This document shows, piece after piece, positions 18,082 to 26,374 of a stretch of DNA of 64,000 nucleotides (its first letter is position 1; every line of letters begins with the position of its first letter). A program made the translations under genes and the position numbers. The notes under the pieces are model-generated. The model saw only the letters and a list, made by a program, of their open reading frames with translations, did not search any database and had not been told where the DNA came from. Location: the NCBI GenBank assembly GCA_902787825.1, contig CADAHS010000001.1, positions 138,063 through 202,062 on the forward strand, read 5' to 3'. This DNA comes from an uncultured Ruminococcus sp. Its GTDB lineage: Bacteria; Bacillota; Clostridia; Oscillospirales; Ruminococcaceae.

Positions 18082-19362
18082 ATGCCGATCTCTTATGAAA
18101 GAAAGATGATCGGTGAAGGCATAGCCCTTACCGAGATCACGGATCAGAAATTCAAATCAAATTATATAAACATCTCGTTCGTAACGCCTGTTGATGCGGT
18201 CAATGCACCGCTAAACAGCCTTGTAACCGAGATACTTGCCTGTGCTAATGCAAAACTCCCTACGCTGATAGAGATCTCAAAACAGCTCGGATATCTTTAT
18301 GGAGCTACACTTGCCACGAGGTCAAGACGTGTCGGAGATATTCAGGAGAACGGACTTTCCATTGAGTATATCTGTGATGAGTTCACAATTAATAAGGAAG
18401 TCATTTCTGATAAAGCGGTGGATATACTCCTTGACTGCCTGTTTGATCCGCTGCTTGAAAACGGACTTTTCTGCGAGAAATATGTGAGTATGCGTAAAAA
18501 AGAGCTTGAGGACAATATCCTTGCTGAACTCAATGATAAATTCGGTTACTCTACCCGCAGAGCAAAAGAGATCGTTTACAAAGGCGAACCAGCGAGCATA
18601 TCAATGCTTGGTACTGTTGATAATGCACGAAGCATAACATCACAGCAGCTTATCCAAAGATATGAAGCACTCAAAAGAAGTGCTTGTATTGAGGTCGTTA
18701 TGTGCGGCAGGAGCTTTGACAGTGTCAGAGAAAGAATCGTTACAAGATTACTGAACCTTGAACGTGAGAAAACTGTTGATTTTAAATATAAGTCTTTTTC
18801 ACCGCTTAAAGATAAGACTGAGTATAAATATGAATCACAGGACGTTAATCAGAGTAAAATGGTCATGGCGTTCAAATCGTCTTTTGATGATGTATATATC
18901 GCAAAAGTGTTTGCAGCTGTGCTTGGAGGTACACCGACATCAAAGCTCTTTGCAAACGTGCGTGAAAAAATGTCACTGTGTTACTATTGTTCAGCAGCTT
19001 ATGCAGATATGAAGGGGACACTTGTTGTATCAAGCGGAGTCGCTAAGGAAAATATCGGGAAAGCTGAAAAAGCTGTGCTCCAACAGCTTGAAGCTGTGAA
19101 GAACGGCGATTTTACAGAGGAAGAACTTGAGAATGCAAAGATCTATCTTTGCACAGGTTTCAAATCCAATAATGATTCGATATATCGAATGGCTGAATAC
19201 TATATCGTTCAGAATTACCGTGAGACTTCCTATTCTCCGGAGCAGGTCTGCAATATTTTCATGAATGTAACCAAACAGCAGGTGATCGATTGTGCAAGAT
19301 CCTTCGGTTACGATTCGTTTTATGTGCTGCAACCGGAAACGGAGGTGAGCGAAGATGAATAA
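18082..19362 (+). CDS. yfmF: M16-family protein, YfmF type (inactive partner)
   Basis: A 426-residue insulinase-fold protein with no HxxEH zinc motif, as expected for YfmF. In Bacillus the YfmF/YfmH pair is linked to the 5-aminopentanol modification of elongation factor P; M16 proteins also commonly work as an inactive and active pair. The start is ATG 18082 because GGAGG lies six bases before it. The domain ends with LVVSSGVAKENIGKA and NDSIYRMAEYYI. Its stop overlaps the start of yfmH by eight bases, so the two subunits are made together. Confidence 0.9.
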   Translation: MPISYERKMIGEGIALTEITDQKFKSNYINISFVTPVDAVNAPLNSLVTEILACANAKLPTLIEISKQLGYLYGATLATRSRRVGDIQENGLSIEYICDEFTINKEVISDKAVDILLDCLFDPLLENGLFCEKYVSMRKKELEDNILAELNDKFGYSTRRAKEIVYKGEPASISMLGTVDNARSITSQQLIQRYEALKRSACIEVVMCGRSFDSVRERIVTRLLNLEREKTVDFKYKSFSPLKDKTEYKYESQDVNQSKMVMAFKSSFDDVYIAKVFAAVLGGTPTSKLFANVREKMSLCYYCSAAYADMKGTLVVSSGVAKENIGKAEKAVLQQLEAVKNGDFTEEELENAKIYLCTGFKSNNDSIYRMAEYYIVQNYRETSYSPEQVCNIFMNVTKQQVIDCARSFGYDSFYVLQPETEVSEDE

Positions 19363-20644
19363 GCAGATAATCAAAAGCGAGGAACTTGATGAGCAATATA
19401 CTATCGTCCACCACAGCTCCGGACTTGATATAATGATGTGGAAGAAAGAGGACTTTTCCACCGTTGAAGCTCTGTTTGGCACAAAATACGGTTCAATTAA
19501 CAACTGTTTCAAGACCGACGATACCGACGGGTTTATAACCGTCCCCGACGGCATTGCTCATTATCTGGAGCATAAGCTTTTTGAGTCGGACGATAACAGT
19601 AATGTTTTTGACCTTTATGCAAGCACAGGTGCGTCTGCAAACGCTTTCACATCGACCGATATAACAGCTTATCTTTTCAGCTGTACCGATAATTACGAAA
19701 GATCACTTGAGATACTTCTTGAATTTGTTCAGTCACCGTATTTCACTGTTGAGAACGTTCAGAAGGAACAGGGTATTATCGCTCAGGAGATAAAAATGGG
19801 CGATGATTCGCCTTCAAGAAAGTGCTTTAAAAATCTTCTGAAAGCATTGTATGTCAAAAACCCTCTGAGAATTGATGTTGCAGGTACGGTAGAATCAATA
19901 GCACAGATCACCCCCGAACTTTTGTATCAGTGCTATAATGCATTCTACAATCTGCATAATATGACGCTGTCTATTGCAGGTAATATTGACGAGCAAAAAG
20001 TGCTGGAGATCTGTGACAGATTCCTTAAACCGAGTGCGGATAAACATCTTCAGAGCTTTTTCCCGGAGGAACCAAGAGAGGTCGGTCAGAAGCTTGTTAC
20101 AGATACCTGTCCCGTTGGTATCCCTGTTTTCAGCATCGGATTTAAAGCTGTTGTATCTGAGGGAAAGGAATACCTGAAAAGATCGGTCATTGCAGGAATG
20201 CTGCTTGAACAGCTTATCGGTCAGACTTCTGCATTGTATAATCAGCTGCTTGAAGAAGGCCTTATCAATTCAACTCTCGGAACATATATGTACACAGGCT
20301 CAGGTAAGTATTTCTGTTGTATGATCGAGGGCGAGGCTGCCGATCCTCAGCAGGTATATGAGCGTGTGTGCAAGGAGATAGAACGCCTCAAATCCGAGGG
20401 CATAGATGAGGAACGATTCGAGATCGATAAAAGAGTAAGATACGGAGAAAAGGTCAGCAGTATAAACGATGTAAAGGCGTGTGCCGAAGCGATGCTTTAT
20501 TATCACCTTGACAACGAGGAGCTTACTTTGTTTGACGACCTTGAGATCATCGCATCTCTCACTGTTGATGAGTGTAATTCGATGATCGGTGAGATACTTG
20601 ATGTTGAGCGATGCAGTCTGAGTATCGTGACCAACAAGCAGTAA
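19355..20644 (+). CDS. yfmH: M16-family metallopeptidase, YfmH type (active partner)
   Basis: A 429-residue M16 peptidase with the inverted zinc motif HYLEH near residue 69 and the downstream glutamate in QEIKMGDD near 147. It is the catalytic partner of the preceding YfmF-type protein. In Bacillus the pair is associated with maturation of EF-P, which helps ribosomes through proline stretches; whether that holds here is inferred. An ATG at 19355 follows GGAGGTGAGC inside the yfmF end. Lgt starts 22 bases downstream. Confidence 0.92.
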   Translation: MNKQIIKSEELDEQYTIVHHSSGLDIMMWKKEDFSTVEALFGTKYGSINNCFKTDDTDGFITVPDGIAHYLEHKLFESDDNSNVFDLYASTGASANAFTSTDITAYLFSCTDNYERSLEILLEFVQSPYFTVENVQKEQGIIAQEIKMGDDSPSRKCFKNLLKALYVKNPLRIDVAGTVESIAQITPELLYQCYNAFYNLHNMTLSIAGNIDEQKVLEICDRFLKPSADKHLQSFFPEEPREVGQKLVTDTCPVGIPVFSIGFKAVVSEGKEYLKRSVIAGMLLEQLIGQTSALYNQLLEEGLINSTLGTYMYTGSGKYFCCMIEGEAADPQQVYERVCKEIERLKSEGIDEERFEIDKRVRYGEKVSSINDVKACAEAMLYYHLDNEELTLFDDLEIIASLTVDECNSMIGEILDVERCSLSIVTNKQ

Positions 20645-20666
20645 TGACAGAAAGGAAGAATGTAAA

Positions 20667-22490
20667 ATGATACAGCATATTCAGACTCTTGCAGAGCAGA
20701 CCGGCGAGGTATGGCAAAAGCTGAACGATAATCCAGACAAAGTCTATTTTCCTAATTTCGGTGACGGTGACAATGTCCTTAAATCGGGAATTGATATTGA
20801 CAGAGTTATGTTCACTATCCCCGGAACGAATTTCAAGATCTACTGGTACGGATTTCTTATCGCATTGGGAATTATCCTTGCAATGATCTACGGCTTCAAG
20901 AAAATGAAAAAGGCAGGCGTTGACCCTGACAGAGCTACCGACGCGGTCATCGGAGGATTCTTTGGTGCGATAATCGGTGCAAGACTTTACTATATAGCAT
21001 TCAGCAGCAATCTTTCAATCAAGGATTTCTTCAGTTTCCGTGACGGCGGTCTTGCGATCTACGGCGGCCTTATCGGTGCGATAGTTGTCGGCGGAATAAT
21101 TACCCGTCTCAAGAAGATACGTCTTACGACAATGCTGGATATCGCTGCACCGTGTTTCTTTATCGGACAGTGTCTCGGACGCTGGGGCAACTTCTTTAAT
21201 CAGGAGGCTTTCGGAACAAATACCGATAAGCCCTGGGGAATGATGAGCCTTACGACTGCAAATTATGTGAACAATCATATTACAGACGGCAGTGTAGATC
21301 CTACATTGCCTATACATCCCTGCTTTTTGTATGAATCTCTTTGGTGTCTGCTCGGATTTATTTTACTGCACTTTTATTTCAAACACAGAAAGTTTGACGG
21401 CGAAGTCATTCTTGGTTACGCCGCACTCTATGGTCTGGGAAGATTCTTTATAGAAGGATTGAGGACTGATTCTCTGTATATCGGAAACGTCAGAGTATCA
21501 CAGCTGCTTGCCGGGATTTGCTTTGTTGCAAGCGTTATTGCAATAATCGTTGTAAGAATAATCATCGCTAAGAATAAGGATTATGTATTCTTTAAGGATA
21601 CCGAGCTTTCCAGGGAACAGATACTTCAGTATGAGAACGCTAAACGTTTTGAAAAGGAAAGAAAAGAGTTTAAAGCAAAGATAGCATCTGCAAAGGCAAA
21701 TGGCGAAGATGCAGCTGAACTTGAAAAGGAATATGAGGAGCAGTTCGGTGAGATAGCTAAGAAAAGACAGGCAGAAGCACTTGTTAAAGCAGAAGAGAAC
21801 GACATTAAGGCTGCTGCTGAGAGAAAGGCTGCAAGGACTAAGAGCAAAGTTTCTGACGATAACGAAGTTGAGAACCAGGCTGCCACAACCGCTCAGTCAA
21901 AGAATGATGATGTGGAGACTGAAAGTATCGAAACTGCTGCATCAAATGTGGTTGAAAAGGTTGAAGAAACTAAGACTGAGGTAATTGAGTCTGCTCAGGA
22001 AAAGTCCGAGGAAATCAAGACTGAAACAGTTGAACCAGTGCAGGAAAAGTCTGAGGAAACAAAGACTGAAACAGTTGAACCAGTGCAGGAAAAGCCTGAG
22101 GAAACAAAAACTGAAACAGTTGAACCAGTGCAGGAAAAATCCGAGGAAACCAAAGCTGAAACTGTTGAACCTGCTCAGGAAAAATCTGAGGAAACCAAGA
22201 TTGAAACTGTTGAACCAGCTCAGGAAAAATCTGAGGAAACCAAAGCTGAAACAGATAAACCTGCTCAGGAAAAGTCTGAGGAAACAAAACAAGGATCCAA
22301 GAATGATAACAAACCTAAGCAGAACAATAGTAACCGCAACAAAAACAATCGCAATAAAAACAGGAACAAGAACAGAAACAACAATAATCCTAACAGAAAT
22401 AATAGCAGCCGTCCGAATAATAAGCAGGGCGGCGGAAATAAGAAAAACAGCAATAAAAGAAATAATAAGCCCAAGGGCGAAAATAACTAA
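20667..22490 (+). CDS. lgt: Prolipoprotein diacylglyceryl transferase with a long repeat tail
   Basis: Lgt moves diacylglycerol from phosphatidylglycerol onto the lipobox cysteine of prelipoproteins, the first step of lipoprotein maturation. Residues 1 to about 315 form the seven-helix membrane enzyme, with YWYGFLIALGI near 52, GGLAIYGGLIG near 128, GRWGNFFNQEAFG near 171 and HPCFLYESLW near 213. Lgt normally ends there, but this protein runs to 607 residues. It adds a charged stretch (about 316-430), seven and a half 15-residue repeats (430-541) and an Asn/Lys-rich tail. The tail begins after the last helix, so its side of the membrane follows that helix, probably the cytoplasm. Confidence 0.93.
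   Translation: MIQHIQTLAEQTGEVWQKLNDNPDKVYFPNFGDGDNVLKSGIDIDRVMFTIPGTNFKIYWYGFLIALGIILAMIYGFKKMKKAGVDPDRATDAVIGGFFGAIIGARLYYIAFSSNLSIKDFFSFRDGGLAIYGGLIGAIVVGGIITRLKKIRLTTMLDIAAPCFFIGQCLGRWGNFFNQEAFGTNTDKPWGMMSLTTANYVNNHITDGSVDPTLPIHPCFLYESLWCLLGFILLHFYFKHRKFDGEVILGYAALYGLGRFFIEGLRTDSLYIGNVRVSQLLAGICFVASVIAIIVVRIIIAKNKDYVFFKDTELSREQILQYENAKRFEKERKEFKAKIASAKANGEDAAELEKEYEEQFGEIAKKRQAEALVKAEENDIKAAAERKAARTKSKVSDDNEVENQAATTAQSKNDDVETESIETAASNVVEKVEETKTEVIESAQEKSEEIKTETVEPVQEKSEETKTETVEPVQEKPEETKTETVEPVQEKSEETKAETVEPAQEKSEETKIETVEPAQEKSEETKAETDKPAQEKSEETKQGSKNDNKPKQNNSNRNKNNRNKNRNKNRNNNNPNRNNSSRPNNKQGGGNKKNSNKRNNKPKGENN
21954..22289 (+). repeat. 45-bp tandem repeat encoding EKSEETKTETVEPVQ units
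   Basis: Seven full 45-base units start at 21954, 21999, 22044, 22089, 22134, 22179 and 22224, with a partial unit from 22269. Each encodes a 15-residue Glu/Lys/Thr-rich block in the Lgt tail. Units 2 and 3 are almost identical, which suggests recent duplication; the first is the most diverged. Confidence 0.9.
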
Positions 22491-22503
22491 GAGGTGAAAG
22501 AAA

Positions 22504-23427
22504 ATGGCTAATATTATTGACGGAAAGGCAGTTTCCGCACAGGTGAAGGAGAACATCAGGATTGAAGCGGAGAATTTGAAGAAGCAGGGCATCGAGATCG
22601 GGCTTGCAGTTGTTATCGTTGGAAATGACCCGGCATCACAGGTGTACGTCAGAAATAAGGAAAAGGCCTGCGAGGCAGTCGGCTTTAACTCCTACAAGTA
22701 TGCTCTTGACGAGAATACAACCGAGCAGGAACTTCTTGCTCTGATCGATAAGCTCAATAGGGACGAAAAGGTGAACGGTATCCTTGTTCAGCTTCCTCTT
22801 CCAAAGCATCTTGACGATAAAGTGATCATAAACAATATCCTTCCCGAGAAAGACGTTGATGCATTCCACCCGGTCAATGTCGGTAAGATAATGATAGGCG
22901 ATTACAGCTTTCTGCCATGTACACCCGCAGGTGTTATGGAGCTTATCAAGTCAACAGGCACAGATATTACAGGTAAGAAATGTGTCGTTATTGGACGAAG
23001 CAATATTGTTGGTAAACCAATGGCAATGCTGCTGCTTCACAAAAACGGAACAGTTACTATCTGTCATTCAAAGACAAATGATCTGCCAAAGGTCTGCTCA
23101 CAGGCTGATATACTTGTCGCTGCGGTCGGCAAACCGAAGATCATCACTGCTGATTACATCAAGGAAGGTGCGGTCGTTATTGATGTCGGAATGGACAGAG
23201 ACGAAAACGGCAAGCTTTGCGGAGATGTCGATTTTGAGAACTGCAAGGATAAGGCAGGGTATATCACGCCTGTTCCCGGCGGCGTAGGACCTATGACAAT
23301 AGCAATGCTTATGCAAAATACACTTACTGCCGCAAAGCAGCAGAACGGTCTGCTCGAAGGTCAGTCTGAAAAGTCGGCTGACGGCAAGGACCGCAATATG
23401 TGGAACAAGCTGTTCCTGCATACCTGA
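22504..23427 (+). CDS. folD: Methylenetetrahydrofolate dehydrogenase/cyclohydrolase
   Basis: FolD interconverts methylene-, methenyl- and formyl-tetrahydrofolate, supplying one-carbon units for purines and formyl-methionine. The catalytic pair is in YVRNKEKA near residue 50, followed by [11 protein letters not shown] and FHPVNVGK. The NADP-binding half has [14 protein letters not shown] near residue 162 and [10 protein letters not shown] near 260. At 307 residues it carries roughly 20 extra C-terminal residues (from LLEGQ) beyond the usual end. AGAGGTGAAAG precedes the ATG, and it starts 13 bases after lgt. Confidence 0.95.
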   Translation: MANIIDGKAVSAQVKENIRIEAENLKKQGIEIGLAVVIVGNDPASQVYVRNKEKACEAVGFNSYKYALDENTTEQELLALIDKLNRDEKVNGILVQLPLPKHLDDKVIINNILPEKDVDAFHPVNVGKIMIGDYSFLPCTPAGVMELIKSTGTDITGKKCVVIGRSNIVGKPMAMLLLHKNGTVTICHSKTNDLPKVCSQADILVAAVGKPKIITADYIKEGAVVIDVGMDRDENGKLCGDVDFENCKDKAGYITPVPGGVGPMTIAMLMQNTLTAAKQQNGLLEGQSEKSADGKDRNMWNKLFLHT

Positions 23428-23461
23428 TATATTCATCACTGATTTAATAATAATTGTAAAA

Positions 23462-23486
23462 ACTTTGTGAACTCTATTTACAAAGT
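23462..23486 (+). promoter_or_regulatory. Perfect inverted repeat over the rpsO -35 box
   Basis: ACTTTGT (23462-23468) and ACAAAGT (23480-23486) form a perfect 7 bp inverted repeat with an 11-base spacer, covering the -35 hexamer. It could be an operator, or a weak hairpin ending folD transcripts. Confidence 0.4.
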
Positions 23487-23505
23487 CATACTTATAATGT
23501 ATAAT
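23477..23505 (+). promoter_or_regulatory. Promoter for rpsO
   Basis: TTTACA (23477-23482) and TATAAT (23500-23505) are 17 bases apart, giving a start near 23512 and a leader of about 110 bases. Confidence 0.65.
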
Positions 23506-23512
23506 AATTAAT

Positions 23513-23600
23513 GCTGTGTTGACAGCGTATCCCTGCCGCAGAGTATGGGTAAAGCCCTAATGGGAAAGCTACCTGCCATATCCTTCGACAGTGGAAATAA
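23513..23600 (+). promoter_or_regulatory. Structured rpsO leader, candidate S15 autoregulatory site
   Basis: The leader begins with GCTGT-GTTG-ACAGC, then a nested hairpin: TATGG (23544-23548) with CCATA (23576-23580), GGT with ACC inside it, and CCC (23555-23557) with GGG (23562-23564). S15 commonly represses its own translation by binding structured leaders. That this leader does so is inferred from position and shape. Confidence 0.5.
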
Positions 23601-23622
23601 AAATATGAAAGAGGTACAAAAA

Positions 23623-23889
23623 ATGCTGAGAAAAGATGAAAAGACAGCTGTTATCGAAGCTAACAAGACTCACGACAACGACACAGGTTCTCCGGAGGTA
23701 CAGATCGCGATCCTTACCAGAAGGATCTCCGACCTGACTGAGCATCTCAAGACACACAAGAAGGACAATCACTCCAGAAGTGGTCTGTTCAAGATGATCG
23801 GTAAGAGAAGAAATCTTCTCAACTATCTCAAGAAGAAGGACATCAACAGATACAGAGCTACTATCGAAAAGCTCGGCATCCGTAAGTAA
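23623..23889 (+). CDS. rpsO: 30S ribosomal protein S15
   Basis: S15 is an 88-residue primary binder of the 16S rRNA central domain. The sequence has [38 protein letters not shown] and [12 protein letters not shown], all typical. I place the start at ATG 23623, preceded by GAGGT, because the family begins there; in-frame codons farther upstream lie in the leader. It has its own promoter and terminator and is followed by pnp, the common rpsO-pnp order. Confidence 0.96.
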   Translation: MLRKDEKTAVIEANKTHDNDTGSPEVQIAILTRRISDLTEHLKTHKKDNHSRSGLFKMIGKRRNLLNYLKKKDINRYRATIEKLGIRK

Positions 23890-23907
23890 TTTTTGTGATC
23901 ACACATT

Positions 23908-23940
23908 AAGGCAGAGGCAATTTATTGTCACTGCCTTTTG
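23908..23940 (+). terminator. Terminator after rpsO
   Basis: AAGGCAG (23908-23914) pairs with CTGCCTT (23931-23937), extended by an inner GGCAA/TTGTC stem and followed by TTT. It separates rpsO from pnp, probably with some read-through. Confidence 0.7.
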
Positions 23941-23967
23941 GTGTATCATATAGAAAACAAAACAATG

Positions 23968-24045
23968 TTTGGTGCAGGCGAATTAGCATTAAACAGAGCC
24001 CACGGCTGAACGTGGTTTGTGTTTATTGCTAATGCTTTCACCAAA
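23968..24045 (+). promoter_or_regulatory. Long stem-loop in the pnp leader
   Basis: Nested complementary arms make one long interrupted hairpin: TTTGGTG (23968-23974) with CACCAAA (24039-24045), ATTAGCA (23982-23988) with TGCTAAT (24027-24033), TAAACA with TGTTTA, and CCACG with CGTGG around GCTGAA. In E. coli a leader stem cut by RNase III lets PNPase repress its own mRNA; a similar loop is plausible here. Confidence 0.65.
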
Positions 24046-24073
24046 TAAATGATCTGAATTTGGAGGAAGAAAA

Positions 24074-26191
24074 ATGTTTGAGAATTTCAAAACTTTTGAG
24101 ACGACCTATGCAGGCAGACCTGTAAAAGTTGAAACAGGAAAGACCTGCGGACTTGCAAACGGTTCATGCTGGGTAAGATACGGCGAGACAGTGGTTATGG
24201 CAAATGTAACAGCATCTGCAAAACCAAGGGAGGGCGTTGACTTTTTCCCGCTCTCCGTTGATTTTGAGGAAAAGATGTATGCTGTTGGAAAGATCCCAGG
24301 ATCTTTCACAAAGAGAGAAGGAAAGGCATCTGATAAGGCTATCCTTGCATCAAGATGTGTTGACAGACCTATCAGACCATTGTTCCCGAAGGATATGAGA
24401 AATGATGTTACAGTTGTTATCACTGTGCTTTCTGTTGATCCTGATAATTCACCTGAGATCGCCGGAATGATCGCTGCTTCTATAGCAATCTCTATTTCTG
24501 ATATTCCATGGAACGGACCTGTTGCATCAATCAATGTTGGTTATGTAGATGGACAGCTCGTTTTAAACCCGACACTTGAGCAGAGAGCTCATAACGATCT
24601 TAACCTTACAGTTGCAGGCTCTGCTGAAAAGGTAGTTATGATCGAGGCAGGCGCTAATGAGATCCCTGATGATCTTATGCTTGAGGCTATCAAGTTTGGT
24701 CATGCCGAGATCAAGAATATGGTTGCCTTCATTTCGGATATCCAGAAGCAGATAGGCAAGCCGAAGTTTGAATTCGAGTCAATGGAACTTGATCACGATA
24801 TGATGGATAAGATCCTTGACCAATTCGGCGACAAGCTCAAGTATGCACTTGATACCGACGATAAGACAGTAAGAGATGCAAGGCTTGTTCCTATCCAGGA
24901 CGAGATACTTGAAACATTCTCTGAGGAGTACGAAAACCTGCCTGATATTATCGGCGAAGTAATGTATAAAGCTCAGAAAACTATCGTTAGAGAATGGCTT
25001 TACAACGGCAAGCGTGTTGATGGAAGAGGTATCGACGAGATAAGACCTCTCGCAGCTGAGGTAGGTGTTCTGCCAAGAGTACACGGCTCAGGTATCTTCA
25101 CCAGAGGTCAGACACAGGTAATGACTATTGCTACACTTGGTCCTGTTTCAGACGCTCAGAAGCTTGACGGACTTGATGAGGAAACAAGCAAGAGATATAT
25201 GCACCAGTATAACTTCCCGTCTTATTCTGTTGGTGAGACCAAGCCTTCAAGAGGACCCGGAAGACGTGAGATCGGTCACGGAGCGCTCGCAGAAAGAGCA
25301 CTTGTTCCTGTTATCCCTTCAGTTGAGGATTTCCCGTATGCTATCCGCTGCGTATCAGAAGTTCTTTCATCTAACGGTTCAACATCACAAGGTTCTATCT
25401 GTGGCTCAACACTCGCACTTATGGATGCCGGTGTTCCTATCAAGGCTCCTGTTGCAGGTATTTCCTGCGGTCTTATCACCAAAGAGGACGGCAGCTGGAT
25501 GACGATGGTCGATATCCAGGGTCTTGAGGATTTCTATGGCGATATGGACTTCAAGGTAGGCGGTACAAAGAACGGAATCACCGCTATTCAGGTAGACATA
25601 AAGGTCGATGGACTGACCTACGATATTATTGCAAGCGCTTTTGAAAAGACCCACAAAGCGAGAAACTATATCCTTGATGAGATCATGCTCAAGGCTATAC
25701 CTGAGGTAAGACCTACTGTCAGCAAGTGGGCTCCTAAGATGCTTACAACTAAGGTGCCTGTTGATAAGATCCGTGAGGTCATCGGCTCTGGCGGAAAGGT
25801 TATCCAGAAGATCTCTGCTGACTGTGAAGTTAAGATCGATATTACAGAAGAAGGCAATGTATTTGTTTCAGGTCTTGATCTTGACAAGGCAAAGCAGGCG
25901 ATCGCTATAATTGATACGATCGCTAACGATCCTGAAGTTGGTGCGATTTATAAGGGCAAAGTAGTTAAGCTTATGCAGTTTGGCGCTTTTGTAGAGATAG
26001 CTCCGGGCAAGGACGGACTTGTTCACATTTCAAAGCTTGACAAGCAGAGAGTAGAAAAGGTCGAGGATGTCGTTTCTGTTGGCGATGAGATCGTTGTTAA
26101 GGTCATGGAGATAGATAATCAGGGCAGAATAAATCTTTCAAGGAAAGATGCACTTGCTGAGATCGAAGCCAAGAAGAACGCAGAACAGTAA
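24074..26191 (+). CDS. pnp: Polyribonucleotide nucleotidyltransferase (PNPase)
   Basis: PNPase degrades RNA 3' to 5' using phosphate and works in mRNA turnover and quality control as a ring trimer. The 705-residue protein has two RNase PH domains (about 10-145 and 310-540; GRREIGHGALAERAL near 395 and GSTSQGSICGSTLAL near 435). An alpha-helical linker lies between them. A KH domain follows (about 550-610, REVIGSGGKVIQKI), then an S1 domain (about 620-690, GAIYKGKVVKLMQFGAFVEI). GGAGGAAG precedes the ATG at 24074. A terminator follows. Confidence 0.97.
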   Translation: MFENFKTFETTYAGRPVKVETGKTCGLANGSCWVRYGETVVMANVTASAKPREGVDFFPLSVDFEEKMYAVGKIPGSFTKREGKASDKAILASRCVDRPIRPLFPKDMRNDVTVVITVLSVDPDNSPEIAGMIAASIAISISDIPWNGPVASINVGYVDGQLVLNPTLEQRAHNDLNLTVAGSAEKVVMIEAGANEIPDDLMLEAIKFGHAEIKNMVAFISDIQKQIGKPKFEFESMELDHDMMDKILDQFGDKLKYALDTDDKTVRDARLVPIQDEILETFSEEYENLPDIIGEVMYKAQKTIVREWLYNGKRVDGRGIDEIRPLAAEVGVLPRVHGSGIFTRGQTQVMTIATLGPVSDAQKLDGLDEETSKRYMHQYNFPSYSVGETKPSRGPGRREIGHGALAERALVPVIPSVEDFPYAIRCVSEVLSSNGSTSQGSICGSTLALMDAGVPIKAPVAGISCGLITKEDGSWMTMVDIQGLEDFYGDMDFKVGGTKNGITAIQVDIKVDGLTYDIIASAFEKTHKARNYILDEIMLKAIPEVRPTVSKWAPKMLTTKVPVDKIREVIGSGGKVIQKISADCEVKIDITEEGNVFVSGLDLDKAKQAIAIIDTIANDPEVGAIYKGKVVKLMQFGAFVEIAPGKDGLVHISKLDKQRVEKVEDVVSVGDEIVVKVMEIDNQGRINLSRKDALAEIEAKKNAEQ

Positions 26192-26204
26192 TTTATAGAA
26201 TTAT

Positions 26205-26237
26205 AGGCGGGCAGTACAAGCTGTCCGCTTGTTTATT
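26205..26237 (+). terminator. Terminator after pnp
   Basis: GCGGGCAG (26207-26214) pairs with CTGTCCGC (26221-26228) with one G-T pair, followed by TTGTTTATT. Confidence 0.75.
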
Positions 26238-26265
26238 GACAATAAAATTCCGTTGAGCATACAAT
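26236..26265 (+). promoter_or_regulatory. Promoter for the structured RNA and the small membrane gene
   Basis: TTGACA (26236-26241) and TACAAT (26260-26265) are 18 bases apart, so transcription would start near 26271-26272, exactly at the first paired base of the cloverleaf RNA. Confidence 0.6.
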
Positions 26266-26271
26266 AAATCA

Positions 26272-26349
26272 GGTGCCAAAATATTATACGCAGGCGGATA
26301 ATATGCACGGGTCTGCGACCCGCAGAAAGCGGAGCTTTCTGTTGGCACC
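26272..26349 (+). ncRNA. Cloverleaf leader RNA, candidate riboswitch or regulatory RNA
   Basis: Four helices account for most of 78 bases. P1 pairs GGTGCCAA (26272-26279) with TTGGCACC (26342-26349). P2 pairs ATATTAT (26281-26287) with ATAATAT (26298-26304) around a 10-base loop. P3 pairs CGGGT (26308-26312) with ACCCG (26318-26322). P4 pairs CAGAAAGC (26323-26330) with GCTTTCTG (26334-26341). The junction has very few free bases. It is not a tRNA: the arms and loops have the wrong sizes. I recognise no known riboswitch class. It begins at the predicted transcript start and lies before a small membrane gene. Confidence 0.65.
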
Positions 26350-26366
26350 GCTGATCTCAGCGGAGG
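26348..26366 (+). promoter_or_regulatory. Hairpin overlapping the ribosome site, competing with P1
   Basis: CCGCTG (26348-26353) pairs with CAGCGG (26358-26363) around ATCT. The 3' arm includes the first bases of the ribosome site GGAGG (26362-26366), and the 5' arm uses the last two bases of cloverleaf helix P1. The two structures therefore compete. Confidence 0.5.
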
Positions 26367-26374
26367 TGAGTATA

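Noticed and set aside
21954..22289. A possible CRISPR array because of regular 45-base spacing
   Set aside because: The units are contiguous in-frame protein repeats without unique spacers, and no cas gene is near.
21942..22592. Long minus-strand frames with repeated FLRFFL and LFLHWF segments
   Set aside because: They are the complement of the 45-base repeats in lgt, which is read on the plus strand with a clear enzyme domain.
26272..26349. The cloverleaf as a tRNA or tRNA-like pseudogene
   Set aside because: Arm lengths are 8, 7, 5 and 8 bp with loops of 10, 5 and 3 bases; there is no TTCAA loop, no anticodon-like loop of seven, and no acceptor end.
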